64,000 bases of DNA from Rothia uropygialis (GCF_004137765.1 NZ_NOIS01000005.1:248001-312000); one strand, 5' to 3'; shown: positions 1 through 8,578, counted from the stretch's first letter. A program made the numbers and translations. Notes: generated by a model not told the origin, from the letters alone.

Positions 1-348
1 GCCGCACGCCCCACCGAGCAGCGGCGCCAACCTGATATCTCCACGCCCGACGGATCGCGGGGACAGCAAGCGCATGGCCGCATAAACCCCTCCTGTCAGC
101 AGAGCGCCGAAGACCGACGTAATCATCCGATCGGCCTCGTCCGCACACCAGGCGGCGGTGGAGAGCCCACCGCCCAAGACGGGGTATAGAGGCCGGACTA
201 TGCGCCGCGGAAGGAGGTGCTCATGGGCGTCGATCCAGCTCAACCGTCCGATGGCGAGCACGTAGAGCCCAATGCAGAGGCCGCCGGTCGCTCCGGCGAC
301 GATGCCTGGGCCGCCTCTGCCCCACCATGTGCAGATCACATCGATCAT
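1..348 (-). CDS. Prepilin peptidase, A24 family (3' end missing)
   Basis: The minus strand reads as an open frame from an ATG at 348 to the window edge (116 codons, no stop), so the C-terminus is missing. It is hydrophobic and carries the two A24 aspartate motifs: D40 in WIDAHEHLLP and D104 in GRGDIRL, the signature of aspartic prepilin peptidases that cleave type IV pilin or Tad/Com pseudopilin leaders in the membrane. The spacing and the absence of an N-terminal cysteine methylase domain suggest the short CpaA/TadV-like form. The start lies 9 nt after the uppS stop, so the two may be co-transcribed. The Shine-Dalgarno (SD) is weak, so the start is tentative. Confidence 0.75.
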   Translation of the reverse strand, partial: MIDVICTWWGRGGPGIVAGATGGLCIGLYVLAIGRLSWIDAHEHLLPRRIVRPLYPVLGGGLSTAAWCADEADRMITSVFGALLTGGVYAAMRLLSPRSVGRGDIRLAPLLGGACG

Positions 349-356
349 CGACTGCT

Positions 357-1118
357 CTAGGATCCGAAGCGGCGCTGCCGTCCAGCGTAGTCCCTCAAAG
401 CGCGCAGGAAATCAACGCGGCGGAAATCAGGCCAGAGGGCTTCACAGAAATAGAATTCGCTGTAGGCCGACTGCCAGACCATGAACCCGGAGAGCCTCTG
501 CTCGCCCGAGGTGCGAATCACCAGGTCGGGATCGGGCTGGCCCCTCGTGTAGAGATAGCTCGAAATGTCGTCCGCGGTGAGCCCTTCTGCGACGTCGGCG
601 ATATCGCGGCCGGCGTGGACGGCGTCGCTCAGCAATTCCCGAACGGCATCGACGATCTCTTGGCGTCCGCCATACCCGACAGCAATATTCACGTGCAGTC
701 CGTCCACGTCAGCGGTCTGTTCCGTGACATTCGCGACCGTCTCCGGCAGCCCCTCGGGAAGCAGATTCAGAGCCCCTACAGGTTGCAGACGCGCGATTCG
801 GCTCTTGCCAAGCTCATGCAGGAGGTCGTCAATGACACCGATGAGGTCCCCCAGTTCGGAGGCCGGCCGCTTCAGGTTCTCGGTCGAAAGCATATAGAGG
901 GTCACGACGTTGATTCCGAGCTCGCGGCACCATCCGAGGAATTCTATGATGCGCTCGGCGCCCTTCTGGTGACCGTGTTTGGTGGTTTGGCCCATGAGGG
1001 CAGCCCAACGGCGGTTCCCGTCCACCATGACACCGACATGGTGGGGCAAGCGTTCGGAAGGTATTGAAGCCGCCAGATTGCGCTCGTACACGCTGTACAG
1101 AGGCTTGACTAGCTTCAT
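357..1118 (-). CDS. uppS: Isoprenyl (cis-prenyl) diphosphate synthase
   Basis: A 253-residue cis-prenyltransferase that condenses IPP with an allylic diphosphate for polyprenyl-phosphate carriers. Visible motifs are MVDGNRRWA (catalytic D33), STENLKRP, and the C-terminal RTSGEQRLSGFMVWQSAYSE and WPDFRRVDF blocks. I chose the ATG at 1118 because AAAGGAAC lies 5-6 nt upstream; the open frame extends to 1256 without family similarity. It is divergent from a hemolysin-III gene, the same pairing as Rv1085c/Rv1086 in M. tuberculosis, where Rv1086 makes Z-farnesyl diphosphate. The product may therefore be the short-chain enzyme rather than undecaprenyl diphosphate synthase; sequence alone does not settle chain length. 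Confidence 0.9.
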   Translation of the reverse strand: MKLVKPLYSVYERNLAASIPSERLPHHVGVMVDGNRRWAALMGQTTKHGHQKGAERIIEFLGWCRELGINVVTLYMLSTENLKRPASELGDLIGVIDDLLHELGKSRIARLQPVGALNLLPEGLPETVANVTEQTADVDGLHVNIAVGYGGRQEIVDAVRELLSDAVHAGRDIADVAEGLTADDISSYLYTRGQPDPDLVIRTSGEQRLSGFMVWQSAYSEFYFCEALWPDFRRVDFLRALRDYAGRQRRFGS

Positions 1119-1311
1119 GATGTTCCTTTGACCCGAGAGGTTTGTATGGCAGATCCCGACGTCGTGCAGCAACCGACCAGAGATCCTTTGTGGCTTAACC
1201 GTACCTTCTCTCGCCCCTGACCGATGTGCACGTCCACAGTCACACAGGCGCTTCACGATGCACCCTAATAGACTTCACATGAACCGCCCGCGCTCGAGAG
1301 GACCCCAACGC

Positions 1312-2115
1312 ATGAGCTCGCACTCAAACCGACAAGGACCTACCGGAAGACCCAGGCCGGCCAGCGGTAACGCGGATTCACACCACCAGAGGCCGTTCGG
1401 GAAGAATTCCGGCCCTGCCGCTCGTGCGGCAACAGCAAAGGCTGAGGACGTCGCCACTGCGGCGGCGGACCGCTTTCACGACGTTCTGGAACGCAAACCC
1501 CTGTGGCGGGGATGGATTCACTCGTCCTTCGCACCCCTGGCCTTCGCGGCAGGGATCGTCCTGATTGTCCTGGCCGGAGGCGGTGCGCGCTCGGCTGCTT
1601 GCGCCGTCTTCGGATTGACCAGCGTCGTGCTCTTCTCCGTTTCCGGGATGTACCACCGCGCGTACTGGCAGGACAGGGCACGGATGACTTTCAAGAGGTT
1701 AGATCACTCCAACATTTCTCTGGTCATCGCGGGAACGTATACGCCGTTGGCGCTGACGTTGTTGGACCAGCCGCGGACCGCAATCCTGCTCTGGAGCGTT
1801 TGGGCCTGCGCGCTCTTGCTCATCGCCTTCCGGGTTTTCTGGACCGGAGCACCGCGCATGCTCTACACACCGTTGTACGTGGTTATGGGGCTCATGGCCC
1901 TGTTCTACATGGCCGATTTCTGGTCGGTCAGTCCCGTAGCGACGATCCTCATCTGCTTGGGTGGAGTTTTCTACATCGTCGGGGCGGCCTTCTACGCTCT
2001 CAAACGACCCGTGCTCTCACCTCAAGTCTTCGGGTTCCACGAGCTATTTCATGTCTGCACGATCCTCGGCTTCGCGTGCCACTACATCGCGGTAGTCTTC
2101 TCGATCTACGTATGA
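1312..2115 (+). CDS. trhA: Hemolysin III / PAQR family membrane protein
   Basis: 267 residues with about seven membrane segments after a roughly 60-residue Pro/Gly/basic disordered N-terminus. Diagnostic motifs are SGMYHRAYW, LDHSNISLVIAGTYTP and the C-terminal GFHELFHVCTILGFACHY; these Ser/His/Asp residues are the presumed zinc site of PAQR/TrhA proteins. The biochemical role is poorly defined (membrane energetics or lipid homeostasis, possibly ceramidase-like). The start is the ATG preceded by GAGAGGA; upstream ATGs (1258, 1279) lack an SD. Codon 130 (1699-1701) is TTA, a rare leucine codon in this window, read by the tRNA at 8.6 kb. Confidence 0.88.
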   Translation: MSSHSNRQGPTGRPRPASGNADSHHQRPFGKNSGPAARAATAKAEDVATAAADRFHDVLERKPLWRGWIHSSFAPLAFAAGIVLIVLAGGGARSAACAVFGLTSVVLFSVSGMYHRAYWQDRARMTFKRLDHSNISLVIAGTYTPLALTLLDQPRTAILLWSVWACALLLIAFRVFWTGAPRMLYTPLYVVMGLMALFYMADFWSVSPVATILICLGGVFYIVGAAFYALKRPVLSPQVFGFHELFHVCTILGFACHYIAVVFSIYV

Positions 2116-2121
2116 GCGGTT

Positions 2122-2490
2122 CTAGATGCGCCCTTCTCGGCTCGATCCCGAGTCGGGGTGCTGATCGGCACTTTGGTTCCCGTGTGCGGCCGGATCCGGG
2201 TCGGACTCCTCGACGCCGGTGGCCGTTTCGGTGCCGTCCTGTCCGGCGGCTTCTCGCTCTTCCGCCTCACGGGCCATCGCATAGTCGAAACGGTTCTTGA
2301 GGCGACGTTGCCTCCGGGTGTGATCGAGAGCCACCAGGATGATCAGAACCGCCAGCAACAGTGTCAGCAGAAAGCCCACGACGCCGGGCGAGACCTGATT
2401 TGCGTCCAGCCCCGGTTTCAGGCTCGGCGACTCTCCGTCAGCGAGAAGTCCCGCGGAAAGGTGCACAACGGTAGAGCTGGCGTTCATCAT
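2122..2490 (-). CDS. Conserved single-pass membrane protein next to mca
   Basis: 122 residues with one strong membrane helix (about residues 36-55, VVGFLLTLLLAVLIILVAL) followed by a basic stop-transfer (DHTRRQRRLKNRF) and an acidic, Ser/Asp-rich cytosolic tail. The start overlaps the mca stop in an ATGA arrangement, so it is translationally coupled to mca and should be expressed with it. I do not recognise a named domain; small membrane proteins next to mca are common in Actinobacteria, but no function can be given. It converges with trhA, whose stop is 6 nt away. Confidence 0.75.
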   Translation of the reverse strand: MMNASSTVVHLSAGLLADGESPSLKPGLDANQVSPGVVGFLLTLLLAVLIILVALDHTRRQRRLKNRFDYAMAREAEEREAAGQDGTETATGVEESDPDPAAHGNQSADQHPDSGSSREGRI

Positions 2491-3497
2491 GAGGCTTGAT
2501 CATTTCCTAAACGAGTAGCCGGTGCCTGTTTGTAGTCGATGCCCTCGGCGAAGCTGAATTCCGGAAGTTCCGTCTCAACCCGGTTCGCGGCGAGCACGTA
2601 GTCTTCATACGGCCAGATCTCGCGCTGCAGGTCGTTGGTGACGGCGAAGAAGAAGCCGTCCGGGTCGACCTGAGAAACGTGCGATTTCAGGGCCTGGTCC
2701 CGGACGTCGAAGCAGTCCGAGCACGGAATCTGCGTCGTGGTCTGATGGCGCGAAACCGGCGGTGCACCTTCCGGCTCAGACTCGGTGAACATCGCGATGC
2801 GCTCGGCGAAAGGCGACTCCATGCCACGTTCTTCCAAGGCCTTGTGGAAAGCCAGAAAGCGGTCCACATTGAAGGCGCGGTCGTAATAGAGCTTGAGCGG
2901 CTCCCACGCGTCTCCCTCGGCGAGGTAGCGGCGAGGGTCGCCGGCGGCCTCCCACGCCTCGATGGCGACCTTGTGCGCCATGATGTGGTCCGGATGGGGA
3001 TAACCGCCGTTCTCGTCATAGGCAAGGATCACATGGGGCTGGAATTCGCGGACCACTCGAATCAACGGAGCGGCCGCCCGTTCCAACGGGGTCTTCGCGA
3101 AGCATCCCCACGGCAGAGGAGGGAGCGGGTCGCCTTCCGGCAGTCCGGAATCCATGAATCCGAGCCAACGGTGCTCGACTCCGAGGGCTTCTCGGGCGCC
3201 TGCCATCTCTCGGTGCCTCAACCCTGCCAGATCCCAGTGCGATCTCGGGTTCTCCTCGACGCCTGGGTTCAGAATCGACCCACGCTCACCACCGGTACAT
3301 GAGACAACCATCACCCGGGCTCCGCGACGTGCGTACGCAGCCATCGATGCCGCGCCCTTACTCGACTCGTCGTCAGGGTGCGCATGAACCGCGAGGATTC
3401 TCAGGCCGGTGTAGTCCGACTCCAGCTCGTGCTGTCCAGAGCGCTTCGCCTGTGTCGAGGCAGATTCTTGAGCGCTTGTCACGTACTGACACCTCAT
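2487..3497 (-). CDS. mca: Mycothiol S-conjugate amidase
   Basis: 336 residues, LmbE/PIG-L deacetylase fold. Mca hydrolyses mycothiol-S-conjugates to a mercapturic acid for export plus GlcN-Ins for recycling, and so detoxifies electrophiles. The zinc motifs are clear: AHPDDESSKG (H40, D42, D43) and HPDH (168-171). Length and the C-terminal WPYEDYVLA block favour Mca over MshB (about 290 aa). The start is ATG 3497; an in-frame GTG at 3482 with GAGGTG upstream is a serious alternative. The gene supports an actinobacterial host, because mycothiol is limited to that phylum. It is divergent from the DUF4307 gene. Confidence 0.9.
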   Translation of the reverse strand: MRCQYVTSAQESASTQAKRSGQHELESDYTGLRILAVHAHPDDESSKGAASMAAYARRGARVMVVSCTGGERGSILNPGVEENPRSHWDLAGLRHREMAGAREALGVEHRWLGFMDSGLPEGDPLPPLPWGCFAKTPLERAAAPLIRVVREFQPHVILAYDENGGYPHPDHIMAHKVAIEAWEAAGDPRRYLAEGDAWEPLKLYYDRAFNVDRFLAFHKALEERGMESPFAERIAMFTESEPEGAPPVSRHQTTTQIPCSDCFDVRDQALKSHVSQVDPDGFFFAVTNDLQREIWPYEDYVLAANRVETELPEFSFAEGIDYKQAPATRLGNDQAS

Positions 3498-3605
3498 TCT
3501 TTTCGATACAGTAGAGAGTACTTCACGGTTCCCATCCGCAGCCCCCTACGCCTTTGCAGGGCTCTCGCGGGCGGGCCCGCAGACTATGGACAGGTTTTCC
3601 CAAAA

Positions 3606-4019
3606 TTGACCACTTCCACTCTAGACCAGCGATACGGCAAGAACCGTTCTGCACGTCATCTCTCCAAACGTGCATGGTGGGGCATCGTCGCCGTGCTTGT
3701 AGTGCTGGCGGCTGTATTCGTGGCGTGGCTCGCGTACGGAAACTCACAAGCTCCGTCCTTCAAGGAAGTGAGCTTCGACGACTCCCGCGCTGATGCAGTC
3801 ACGCTCGATTTCGAGCTGACCAAGGAACCTGATCAGCAAGTCACCTGCGCCGTTCAGGCTCTCAACGACCAGCACGCGATCGTGGGGTGGAAAGAGATCA
3901 CTGTCGGCGAGGTCCCGGCCGATCAGCTGAAGAACAAGACCTCGACCCACAGGGTCAGCCTTCGCACTACCTCACAAGCCCATACGGCGACCGTGGACTC
4001 CTGCTGGAAGTCAAGCTAA
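3606..4019 (+). CDS. DUF4307 membrane-anchored protein
   Basis: About 137 residues: a short N-terminus containing LDQRYGKN, one membrane helix (WWGIVAVLVVLAAVFVAWLAY), then a small beta-rich extracytoplasmic domain ending in a conserved-looking Cys (TVDSCW). This layout matches DUF4307, an actinobacterial family of unknown function that usually lies beside mca and greA, as here. The TTG at 3606 is the best start by family N-terminus, but its SD is weak (ACAGG about 11 nt upstream); the frame is open far upstream. Function unknown. Confidence 0.75.
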   Translation: MTTSTLDQRYGKNRSARHLSKRAWWGIVAVLVVLAAVFVAWLAYGNSQAPSFKEVSFDDSRADAVTLDFELTKEPDQQVTCAVQALNDQHAIVGWKEITVGEVPADQLKNKTSTHRVSLRTTSQAHTATVDSCWKSS

Positions 4020-4028
4020 AAGATTAGT

Positions 4029-4057
4029 TTTCAGTTCCGTGCGTCACTAGCTACAAT
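4029..4057 (+). promoter_or_regulatory. Candidate greA promoter
   Basis: TACAAT (4052-4057) is a near-consensus -10. A weak -35-like TTTCAG (4029-4034) stands 17 nt upstream. Transcription would start near 4064, giving a leader of about 130 nt before the greA ATG. Only the -10 is convincing by eye. Confidence 0.4.
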
Positions 4058-4072
4058 TGAACCTTGACGTCT

Positions 4073-4101
4073 CCCGCCATGGGTTTGCCCTGGCGGGTTT
4101 T
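4073..4101 (+). terminator. Hairpin with T-run in the greA leader
   Basis: CCCGCCA (4073-4079) pairs with TGGCGGG (4091-4097); the inner GGG/CCC can extend the stem. TTTTAT follows. It looks like an intrinsic terminator. It lies 53 nt after the DUF4307 stop and could simply end that gene, but it also lies just downstream of the TACAAT box and so may terminate short leader transcripts of greA. Confidence 0.6.
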
Positions 4102-4196
4102 ATCTATCCGTTCAGACGCCGTGTGGGGAGGTCAACCCCTTCCTCGCAGGAACCACCGTGAAAATCACGGCCGCGGCGTCGCACCAAGGAGACATC

Positions 4197-4697
4197 ATGT
4201 CAGAAGAAACCACCGAAAATGGCACGTGGCTGACCCAGGAGGCTTTCGACCGCCTCCAGGCCGAACTCGATGATCGTGAGGGTCCCAAGCGCCAGGAGAT
4301 CGTCGACCGCATCGAAGCTGCTCGCGAAGAGGGCGACCTGCGCGAGAACGGTGGCTACCATGCGGCCAAGGAAGAGCAAGGCAAGAATGAGGGCCGCATC
4401 GCCCAGTTGCGTTACTTGCTCGAGAACGCCGAAGTCGGCGCCAAGCCCGCGGACGACGGAGTCGTCGAATCCGGCATGCTTGTCGAAGCGGAAATCGGCG
4501 GCAAGAAGCTGACCTTCCTCCTCGGCAGCCGCGAGGTCGCCGAGACGCTCGTGGGCGACCAAGACATCCAGGTCTTCTCCGAGAAGTCCCCCATGGGCCA
4601 GGCCATCCACGGCCACAAGGTCGGCGACCAGCTGTCCTACAAGGCGCCCAACGGAAAGGACATTCAGTTGAAGGTCCTCTCGGCCAAGCCGTACTAG
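4197..4697 (+). CDS. greA: Transcription elongation factor GreA
   Basis: 166 residues. GreA enters the RNA polymerase secondary channel and stimulates cleavage of backtracked RNA. The N-terminal coiled-coil hairpin (about residues 8-80) carries the acidic tip (EEGDLRENGGYHAAKEEQ, the D-L-x-E-N signature), followed by an FKBP-like C-terminal domain ending in KVLSAKPY. The ATG at 4197 is preceded by AAGGAG 6 nt upstream; an in-frame ATG-like extension to 4158 has no SD. The gene is followed by a perfect bidirectional terminator and preceded by a leader with a terminator-like hairpin. Confidence 0.95.
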   Translation: MSEETTENGTWLTQEAFDRLQAELDDREGPKRQEIVDRIEAAREEGDLRENGGYHAAKEEQGKNEGRIAQLRYLLENAEVGAKPADDGVVESGMLVEAEIGGKKLTFLLGSREVAETLVGDQDIQVFSEKSPMGQAIHGHKVGDQLSYKAPNGKDIQLKVLSAKPY

Positions 4698-4719
4698 TCC
4701 ATCCCTTCCAGACGTCATG

Positions 4720-4756
4720 AAAAATCCGGACCCGCTATCGGCGGGTCCGGATTTTT
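4720..4756. terminator. Bidirectional terminator between greA and ilvA
   Basis: A perfect 16-bp inverted repeat: 4720-4735 (AAAAATCCGGACCCGC) and 4741-4756, with a 5-nt loop. A5 on one side and T5 on the other give a U-run in either direction. It serves the convergent genes greA and ilvA. Confidence 0.9.
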
Positions 4757-4807
4757 GTCGTCTCAGAGCGTCTGGGAGGCCGGTTGGCTCCCACGCACGC
4801 TACGTCG

Positions 4808-6058
4808 TCAGCCGACGACCATCGGTGTGAAGCCCTCGGCTTCGAGGGCCTGAAGCACTTCGTTGCTGTGCTCCTCCCCCTTTGTCTCCATGTCGATCGT
4901 GATGGACACGTCCCCCATCGACAGCGAGCCGCCGACGCGCGTGTGGTCCACACCTGTCACGTTTGCATCGCAGTCCGAGATGATACGGGAAATGTCGCGC
5001 AGCTCCCCCGGGTGGTCGGTCAACATGATCTTGACCGTCAGGTAGCGTCCTGCGGCCGAGAGACCCCGCTGGATCACCTTCAGCATCAGCATGGGATCGA
5101 TGTTGCCGCCCGAGAGTAGGCACACGGTCGAGCCGAGGTTGCCGTATTTCTCGTTGAGTTTGCCATTCATCAAGGCGGCGACGCCGACGGCTCCGGCCGG
5201 TTCGACCACGAGCTTATTGCGCTCGATCAGGAAGATGAGAGCACGGGCGAGGTCGTCTTCGGATACCGTGACGACGTCGTCAACAAGCTCTTTGATGATG
5301 GAGAAGGGCAACTGGCCCGGACGGCCCACCGCAATGCCGTCTGCGATCGTCGAGACCTTCTTGAGAGGGACCAACGCGTCCGCGGCCAGGGACGGAGGAT
5401 AGGCGGCCGCGTGCTCGGCCTGAACGCCGATCACTCGGATCTTCTTGCCGGTTCTGGCCTCATGGTTCTTGGCCGCTACGGCCACGCCGGCCAGAAGACC
5501 CCCGCCGCCGACGCCGGTGATGATGGTGTCAACCTCGGGCACTTGGGCGATGATTTCGGTGCCGAGCGTTCCCTGGCCCGCCACGATGTTCTTGTTGTCG
5601 AAAGGGTGAACGAACACCGCGCCCGTCTCGTCCGAGTATCGTTGAGCCTCGGCCAAGGCCTCGTCCACCGTGTCCCCGTGGAGGATGACCTCTGCACCGT
5701 GTCCTTGGGTCGCCGCTATCTTCGGCAGGGCCGCGCCCTGTGGCATGTAGATACGAGCGGTGATTCCCAATTTCGACGCTGCCAGCGCAACTCCTTGCGC
5801 GTGGTTGCCGGCGGAGGCAGCGACCACGCCCGCGGCCTTCTCCTCGTCGCTGAGCTGGGCTATACGGTTGTAGGCGCCTCGCACCTTGAATGATCCGGAA
5901 CGCTGCAGGTTCTCGCACTTGAAATAGACCGGCGAACCAATCTTCCGTTCGAGCGCTCGAGAATGCGCGATAGGAGTCCTCTCAATGATCCCTTCCACAA
6001 GCTGGGCCGCTTGTTCTATGTCCTCGATCTGGACAGGGAGATTTTCCAAAGGGGTCAC
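4808..6058 (-). CDS. ilvA: Threonine ammonia-lyase (threonine deaminase)
   Basis: 416 residues. A PLP enzyme that converts threonine to 2-oxobutyrate and ammonia, feeding isoleucine synthesis. The PLP lysine is K58 in SGSFKVRGA; the phosphate-binding GVGGGGLLAG loop follows. A single C-terminal ACT-like domain (about 335-416) makes it the short form, shorter than E. coli IlvA (514 aa), so it may be less isoleucine-sensitive or be a catabolic (TdcB-like) type. I chose GTG 6058 because TAAGGA lies about 7 nt upstream; the open frame to 6283 overlaps the next gene and has no family sequence. Confidence 0.88.
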   Translation of the reverse strand: MTPLENLPVQIEDIEQAAQLVEGIIERTPIAHSRALERKIGSPVYFKCENLQRSGSFKVRGAYNRIAQLSDEEKAAGVVAASAGNHAQGVALAASKLGITARIYMPQGAALPKIAATQGHGAEVILHGDTVDEALAEAQRYSDETGAVFVHPFDNKNIVAGQGTLGTEIIAQVPEVDTIITGVGGGGLLAGVAVAAKNHEARTGKKIRVIGVQAEHAAAYPPSLAADALVPLKKVSTIADGIAVGRPGQLPFSIIKELVDDVVTVSEDDLARALIFLIERNKLVVEPAGAVGVAALMNGKLNEKYGNLGSTVCLLSGGNIDPMLMLKVIQRGLSAAGRYLTVKIMLTDHPGELRDISRIISDCDANVTGVDHTRVGGSLSMGDVSITIDMETKGEEHSNEVLQALEAEGFTPMVVG

Positions 6059-6114
6059 TGATCCATCCTTACTTCGGATACTGCCGTCATGGGCGTTGGC
6101 CCACTCACGACAAA

Positions 6115-7458
6115 CTACTTTTCGTTGGACACCTGAGTCGAGGGCGATCCCTCGTCGTCCGCGTTCTGGACGTCCGGCGCATCGGTGTCGGCCGCGGGGG
6201 CTTTCGTGGAACCGTTGCTCTTGGAAAGCCTTTCCTTGACCTTCTGGGCCGCGGACTTCTTTTGAGCCCGTCGTATCTCCCACTCAAAGGCATACGGGGT
6301 GGTTCGAATATTGGGGTCGTCCTCCCATTCCCGGTTGGCCAGGTAACGGATCACGGTGTTCACCACAGCGAGAACAGGAACGGCGAAAAGCGCACCGATG
6401 ATGCCCAAGACCATTGATCCGAGGGCCACCGCGAGCACAACCGCCAGAGGATGCAAGGAGACGGCTTTGCCCATGACGAGCGGCTGAAGAATGTGGGACT
6501 CGACTTGCTGGACCAGAAGTACCGCGGCCAGCATGATGACCGCGTTGATCGGTCCGTTGGCAATCAGGGCCAGCAATACGGCCACCGCGCCGGAGACGAG
6601 GGCACCGATAACCGGTATGAATGAGCTCAAGAAGACCAGGACGCCCAGAGGGAAAGCCAGCGGCACACCGAGGATCAGGGCGGCCAGTCCAATACCCAAC
6701 GCATCGACAAACGCCACGAGGACCTGCACGCGGGTGTAGGAAACCAGAGAGTGCCATCCTCGGCGTCCGGCGCCGTTGACCGCCTGCCGGGCTTTGCGGG
6801 GGAAGAACTTGAGCATGAAGAGCCAGATCTTCTCTCCTTCGAGCAGGAAGAAGATCAGGGTGAACAACATGATCAGCAAACCGGTGCCGACTTCTCCGGC
6901 GGTCGAACCGACGGCCGCCGCACCGCTCATGAGCTGGCTGGAATTCTCCTTGGCCGTGGTGGTCAGCGAGCTGATGGCGTTGTCGACTTCGCCCACCGAC
7001 AACTGCAGTGGCCCGTCGGAGAGCCACTGCATGAGTTCGTGATAGCCGGTGACGAGCTGGTCGGAGAGCTGGGAGAAGCCTTTGACCAGCTGCTGACCGA
7101 CCAGGGTCAAAAGACCGAGGACCAGAACGATTCCGCCCAGTTCAACGATCGCGGTGGCGATACCGGCTCGCACTTTCTTCCCGCGAAGCCACAACACGAA
7201 GGGAGAAAGAAGCCCGGCAATCAATGCGGCCACCAGAACCGAAATAATCACGGTGCTTACCGAACGCGAGAGGAAGACGACGACACCCGCCATCGCCAGA
7301 ATCACGATGATCCGCCACGACCAGGCGGCCGCGACATTGAGAGCGTATGGGATATCGGGCCCGGTCGATGGGCGTCCCGAGCCTCCGTTCTTGGCCCCAC
7401 GGACTTCTGAGATGTTTTCTGCGGTCACGTTCGAACTCGAGTTCATAGATTTCATCAT
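6115..7458 (-). CDS. AI-2E family transporter (PF01594-type permease)
   Basis: 447 residues with about eight membrane helices in the AI-2E/YdiK pattern: an N-terminal pair, an amphipathic linker (about 120-190), then a long C-terminal cluster including SSFIPVIGALVSG and the family block HILQPLVMGKAVSLHPL. The C-terminal 60 residues are charged and disordered. Substrates of this family are mostly unproven; members include TqsA-like exporters and Na+/H+ antiporters. The ATG at 7458 lacks a clear SD; Met4-Met5 (ATG 7446) is an alternative. It ends 56 nt upstream of ilvA and may be co-transcribed with it. Confidence 0.82.
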   Translation of the reverse strand: MMKSMNSSSNVTAENISEVRGAKNGGSGRPSTGPDIPYALNVAAAWSWRIIVILAMAGVVVFLSRSVSTVIISVLVAALIAGLLSPFVLWLRGKKVRAGIATAIVELGGIVLVLGLLTLVGQQLVKGFSQLSDQLVTGYHELMQWLSDGPLQLSVGEVDNAISSLTTTAKENSSQLMSGAAAVGSTAGEVGTGLLIMLFTLIFFLLEGEKIWLFMLKFFPRKARQAVNGAGRRGWHSLVSYTRVQVLVAFVDALGIGLAALILGVPLAFPLGVLVFLSSFIPVIGALVSGAVAVLLALIANGPINAVIMLAAVLLVQQVESHILQPLVMGKAVSLHPLAVVLAVALGSMVLGIIGALFAVPVLAVVNTVIRYLANREWEDDPNIRTTPYAFEWEIRRAQKKSAAQKVKERLSKSNGSTKAPAADTDAPDVQNADDEGSPSTQVSNEK

Positions 7459-7492
7459 AGAGGTGATGGTGGTTCTTTCTCTGAAGACGGCA

Positions 7493-7523
7493 CCGGGGCC
7501 TCACCTTTGAGGTGAGGCCCCGG
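7493..7523. terminator. GC-rich hairpin between the AI-2E and BI-1 genes
   Basis: CCGGGGCCTCACC (7493-7505) pairs perfectly with 7511-7523 around a 5-nt TTTGA loop. No T-run follows on either strand. It lies 35 nt downstream of the BI-1 stop and probably ends that gene as a U-tract-less actinobacterial terminator. Confidence 0.65.
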
Positions 7524-7558
7524 TCGGTTTGGGAAACGTACCCGAATAAATGATTCCG

Positions 7559-8413
7559 CTAATTCCTCGGCATGAAGTAACTGAGGAGACGAAGAATCTC
7601 GACGTACAGCCACACGAGCGTGACAATCAAACCGAATGCGAGTCGCCAGGATTCCTTCTGGGGAACCCCCGCGCGCAGTGCGCCGTCGATCTGCTGAAAA
7701 TCTTGGATGAGGCATGCGCAGGCCATGATCACGGCGAGCAAACCGATGATGATTCCCACGGGGATGCCGAAGATCGTGAAGTCGCGCATCGACGAGCCGG
7801 TGAAGGCGCCGAAAATCAGGTTTCCGACGATAAAGACCAGGTAGGCGACCATCCCGATGGCCAAGACCTTCGCGGTCTTGCCCGAGATCCGGACCCCGGC
7901 TTTCGCATAGAGGGCCAGCATGCCGAGGAATACCACCAGTGTTGATACGACGGCCATCAAGACGATGCCGCCGAACTGGGACTCGAATATACGAGAGATA
8001 CCGCCGAGGAAGAGCCCCTCGCACACCGCGTAAGCCATCACTAGGGCTGGCGAAGTCTTACGCTTGAAGATCACGACCATCGCCAGGACGAATCCGATGA
8101 TCCCGAAGAGAGCGGAAATTCCGCCCAGGAACCAACCGACGGCTCCGCCGACGGCAATCAGACCGAGCATGCTCAAAGTCTTGACCACGACGTCGTCCAT
8201 GGTCGCCCGCTGCATATCCGCCGATGTTGCCGCGGGAGCGTTGTACATCTGATTCAAAGACGCGGCGCTCGGCGCCTGTTGCTGTGGGTCGCCCTGGGGC
8301 TGGCCATAGCGGTTCTGCCCGTACTGGCCCTGCTGCGGCTGTCCGGCGTAAGCATGGTCGGTTCGCTGCGCATCATTGTTCATGCGCCTGATCAGGGGAT
8401 TTCCACGTCCCAT
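7559..8413 (-). CDS. Bax inhibitor-1 / YccA family membrane protein
   Basis: 284 residues. A Gln/Pro/Gly/Tyr-rich N-terminal tail (about 1-75) precedes seven membrane helices typical of BI-1 proteins, including GLFLGGISRIFESQ and the C-terminal CLIQDFQQIDGALRAG block, whose Asp residues act as a pH/calcium latch in BsYetJ. Bacterial members are calcium-leak channels or FtsH-associated (YccA); which applies here is unknown. The ATG at 8413 has GAGGAA 5 nt upstream. The disordered N-terminus is common in actinobacterial homologues. Confidence 0.85.
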   Translation of the reverse strand: MGRGNPLIRRMNNDAQRTDHAYAGQPQQGQYGQNRYGQPQGDPQQQAPSAASLNQMYNAPAATSADMQRATMDDVVVKTLSMLGLIAVGGAVGWFLGGISALFGIIGFVLAMVVIFKRKTSPALVMAYAVCEGLFLGGISRIFESQFGGIVLMAVVSTLVVFLGMLALYAKAGVRISGKTAKVLAIGMVAYLVFIVGNLIFGAFTGSSMRDFTIFGIPVGIIIGLLAVIMACACLIQDFQQIDGALRAGVPQKESWRLAFGLIVTLVWLYVEILRLLSYFMPRN

Positions 8414-8578
8414 GGGATTCCTCGATTCTCAAGCGGTGGTCCCCCGGGACGAGCGCACCGTGCCTGTGGCTCCGGCCGAAGCATACCCGGGATTTTTTCC
8501 ATTCTACAGAATGGCGCGCCAGGACATCAGGGCAATACCGGCCATTCCGCTCTCGGGCGAGAAAATGATGGATATCTC

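Noticed and set aside
6059-6283. ilvA extension and a possible leader-peptide attenuator
   Set aside because: The extension overlaps the AI-2E gene, and I see no run of Ile/Thr/Leu codons with alternative hairpins in the 56-nt gap.
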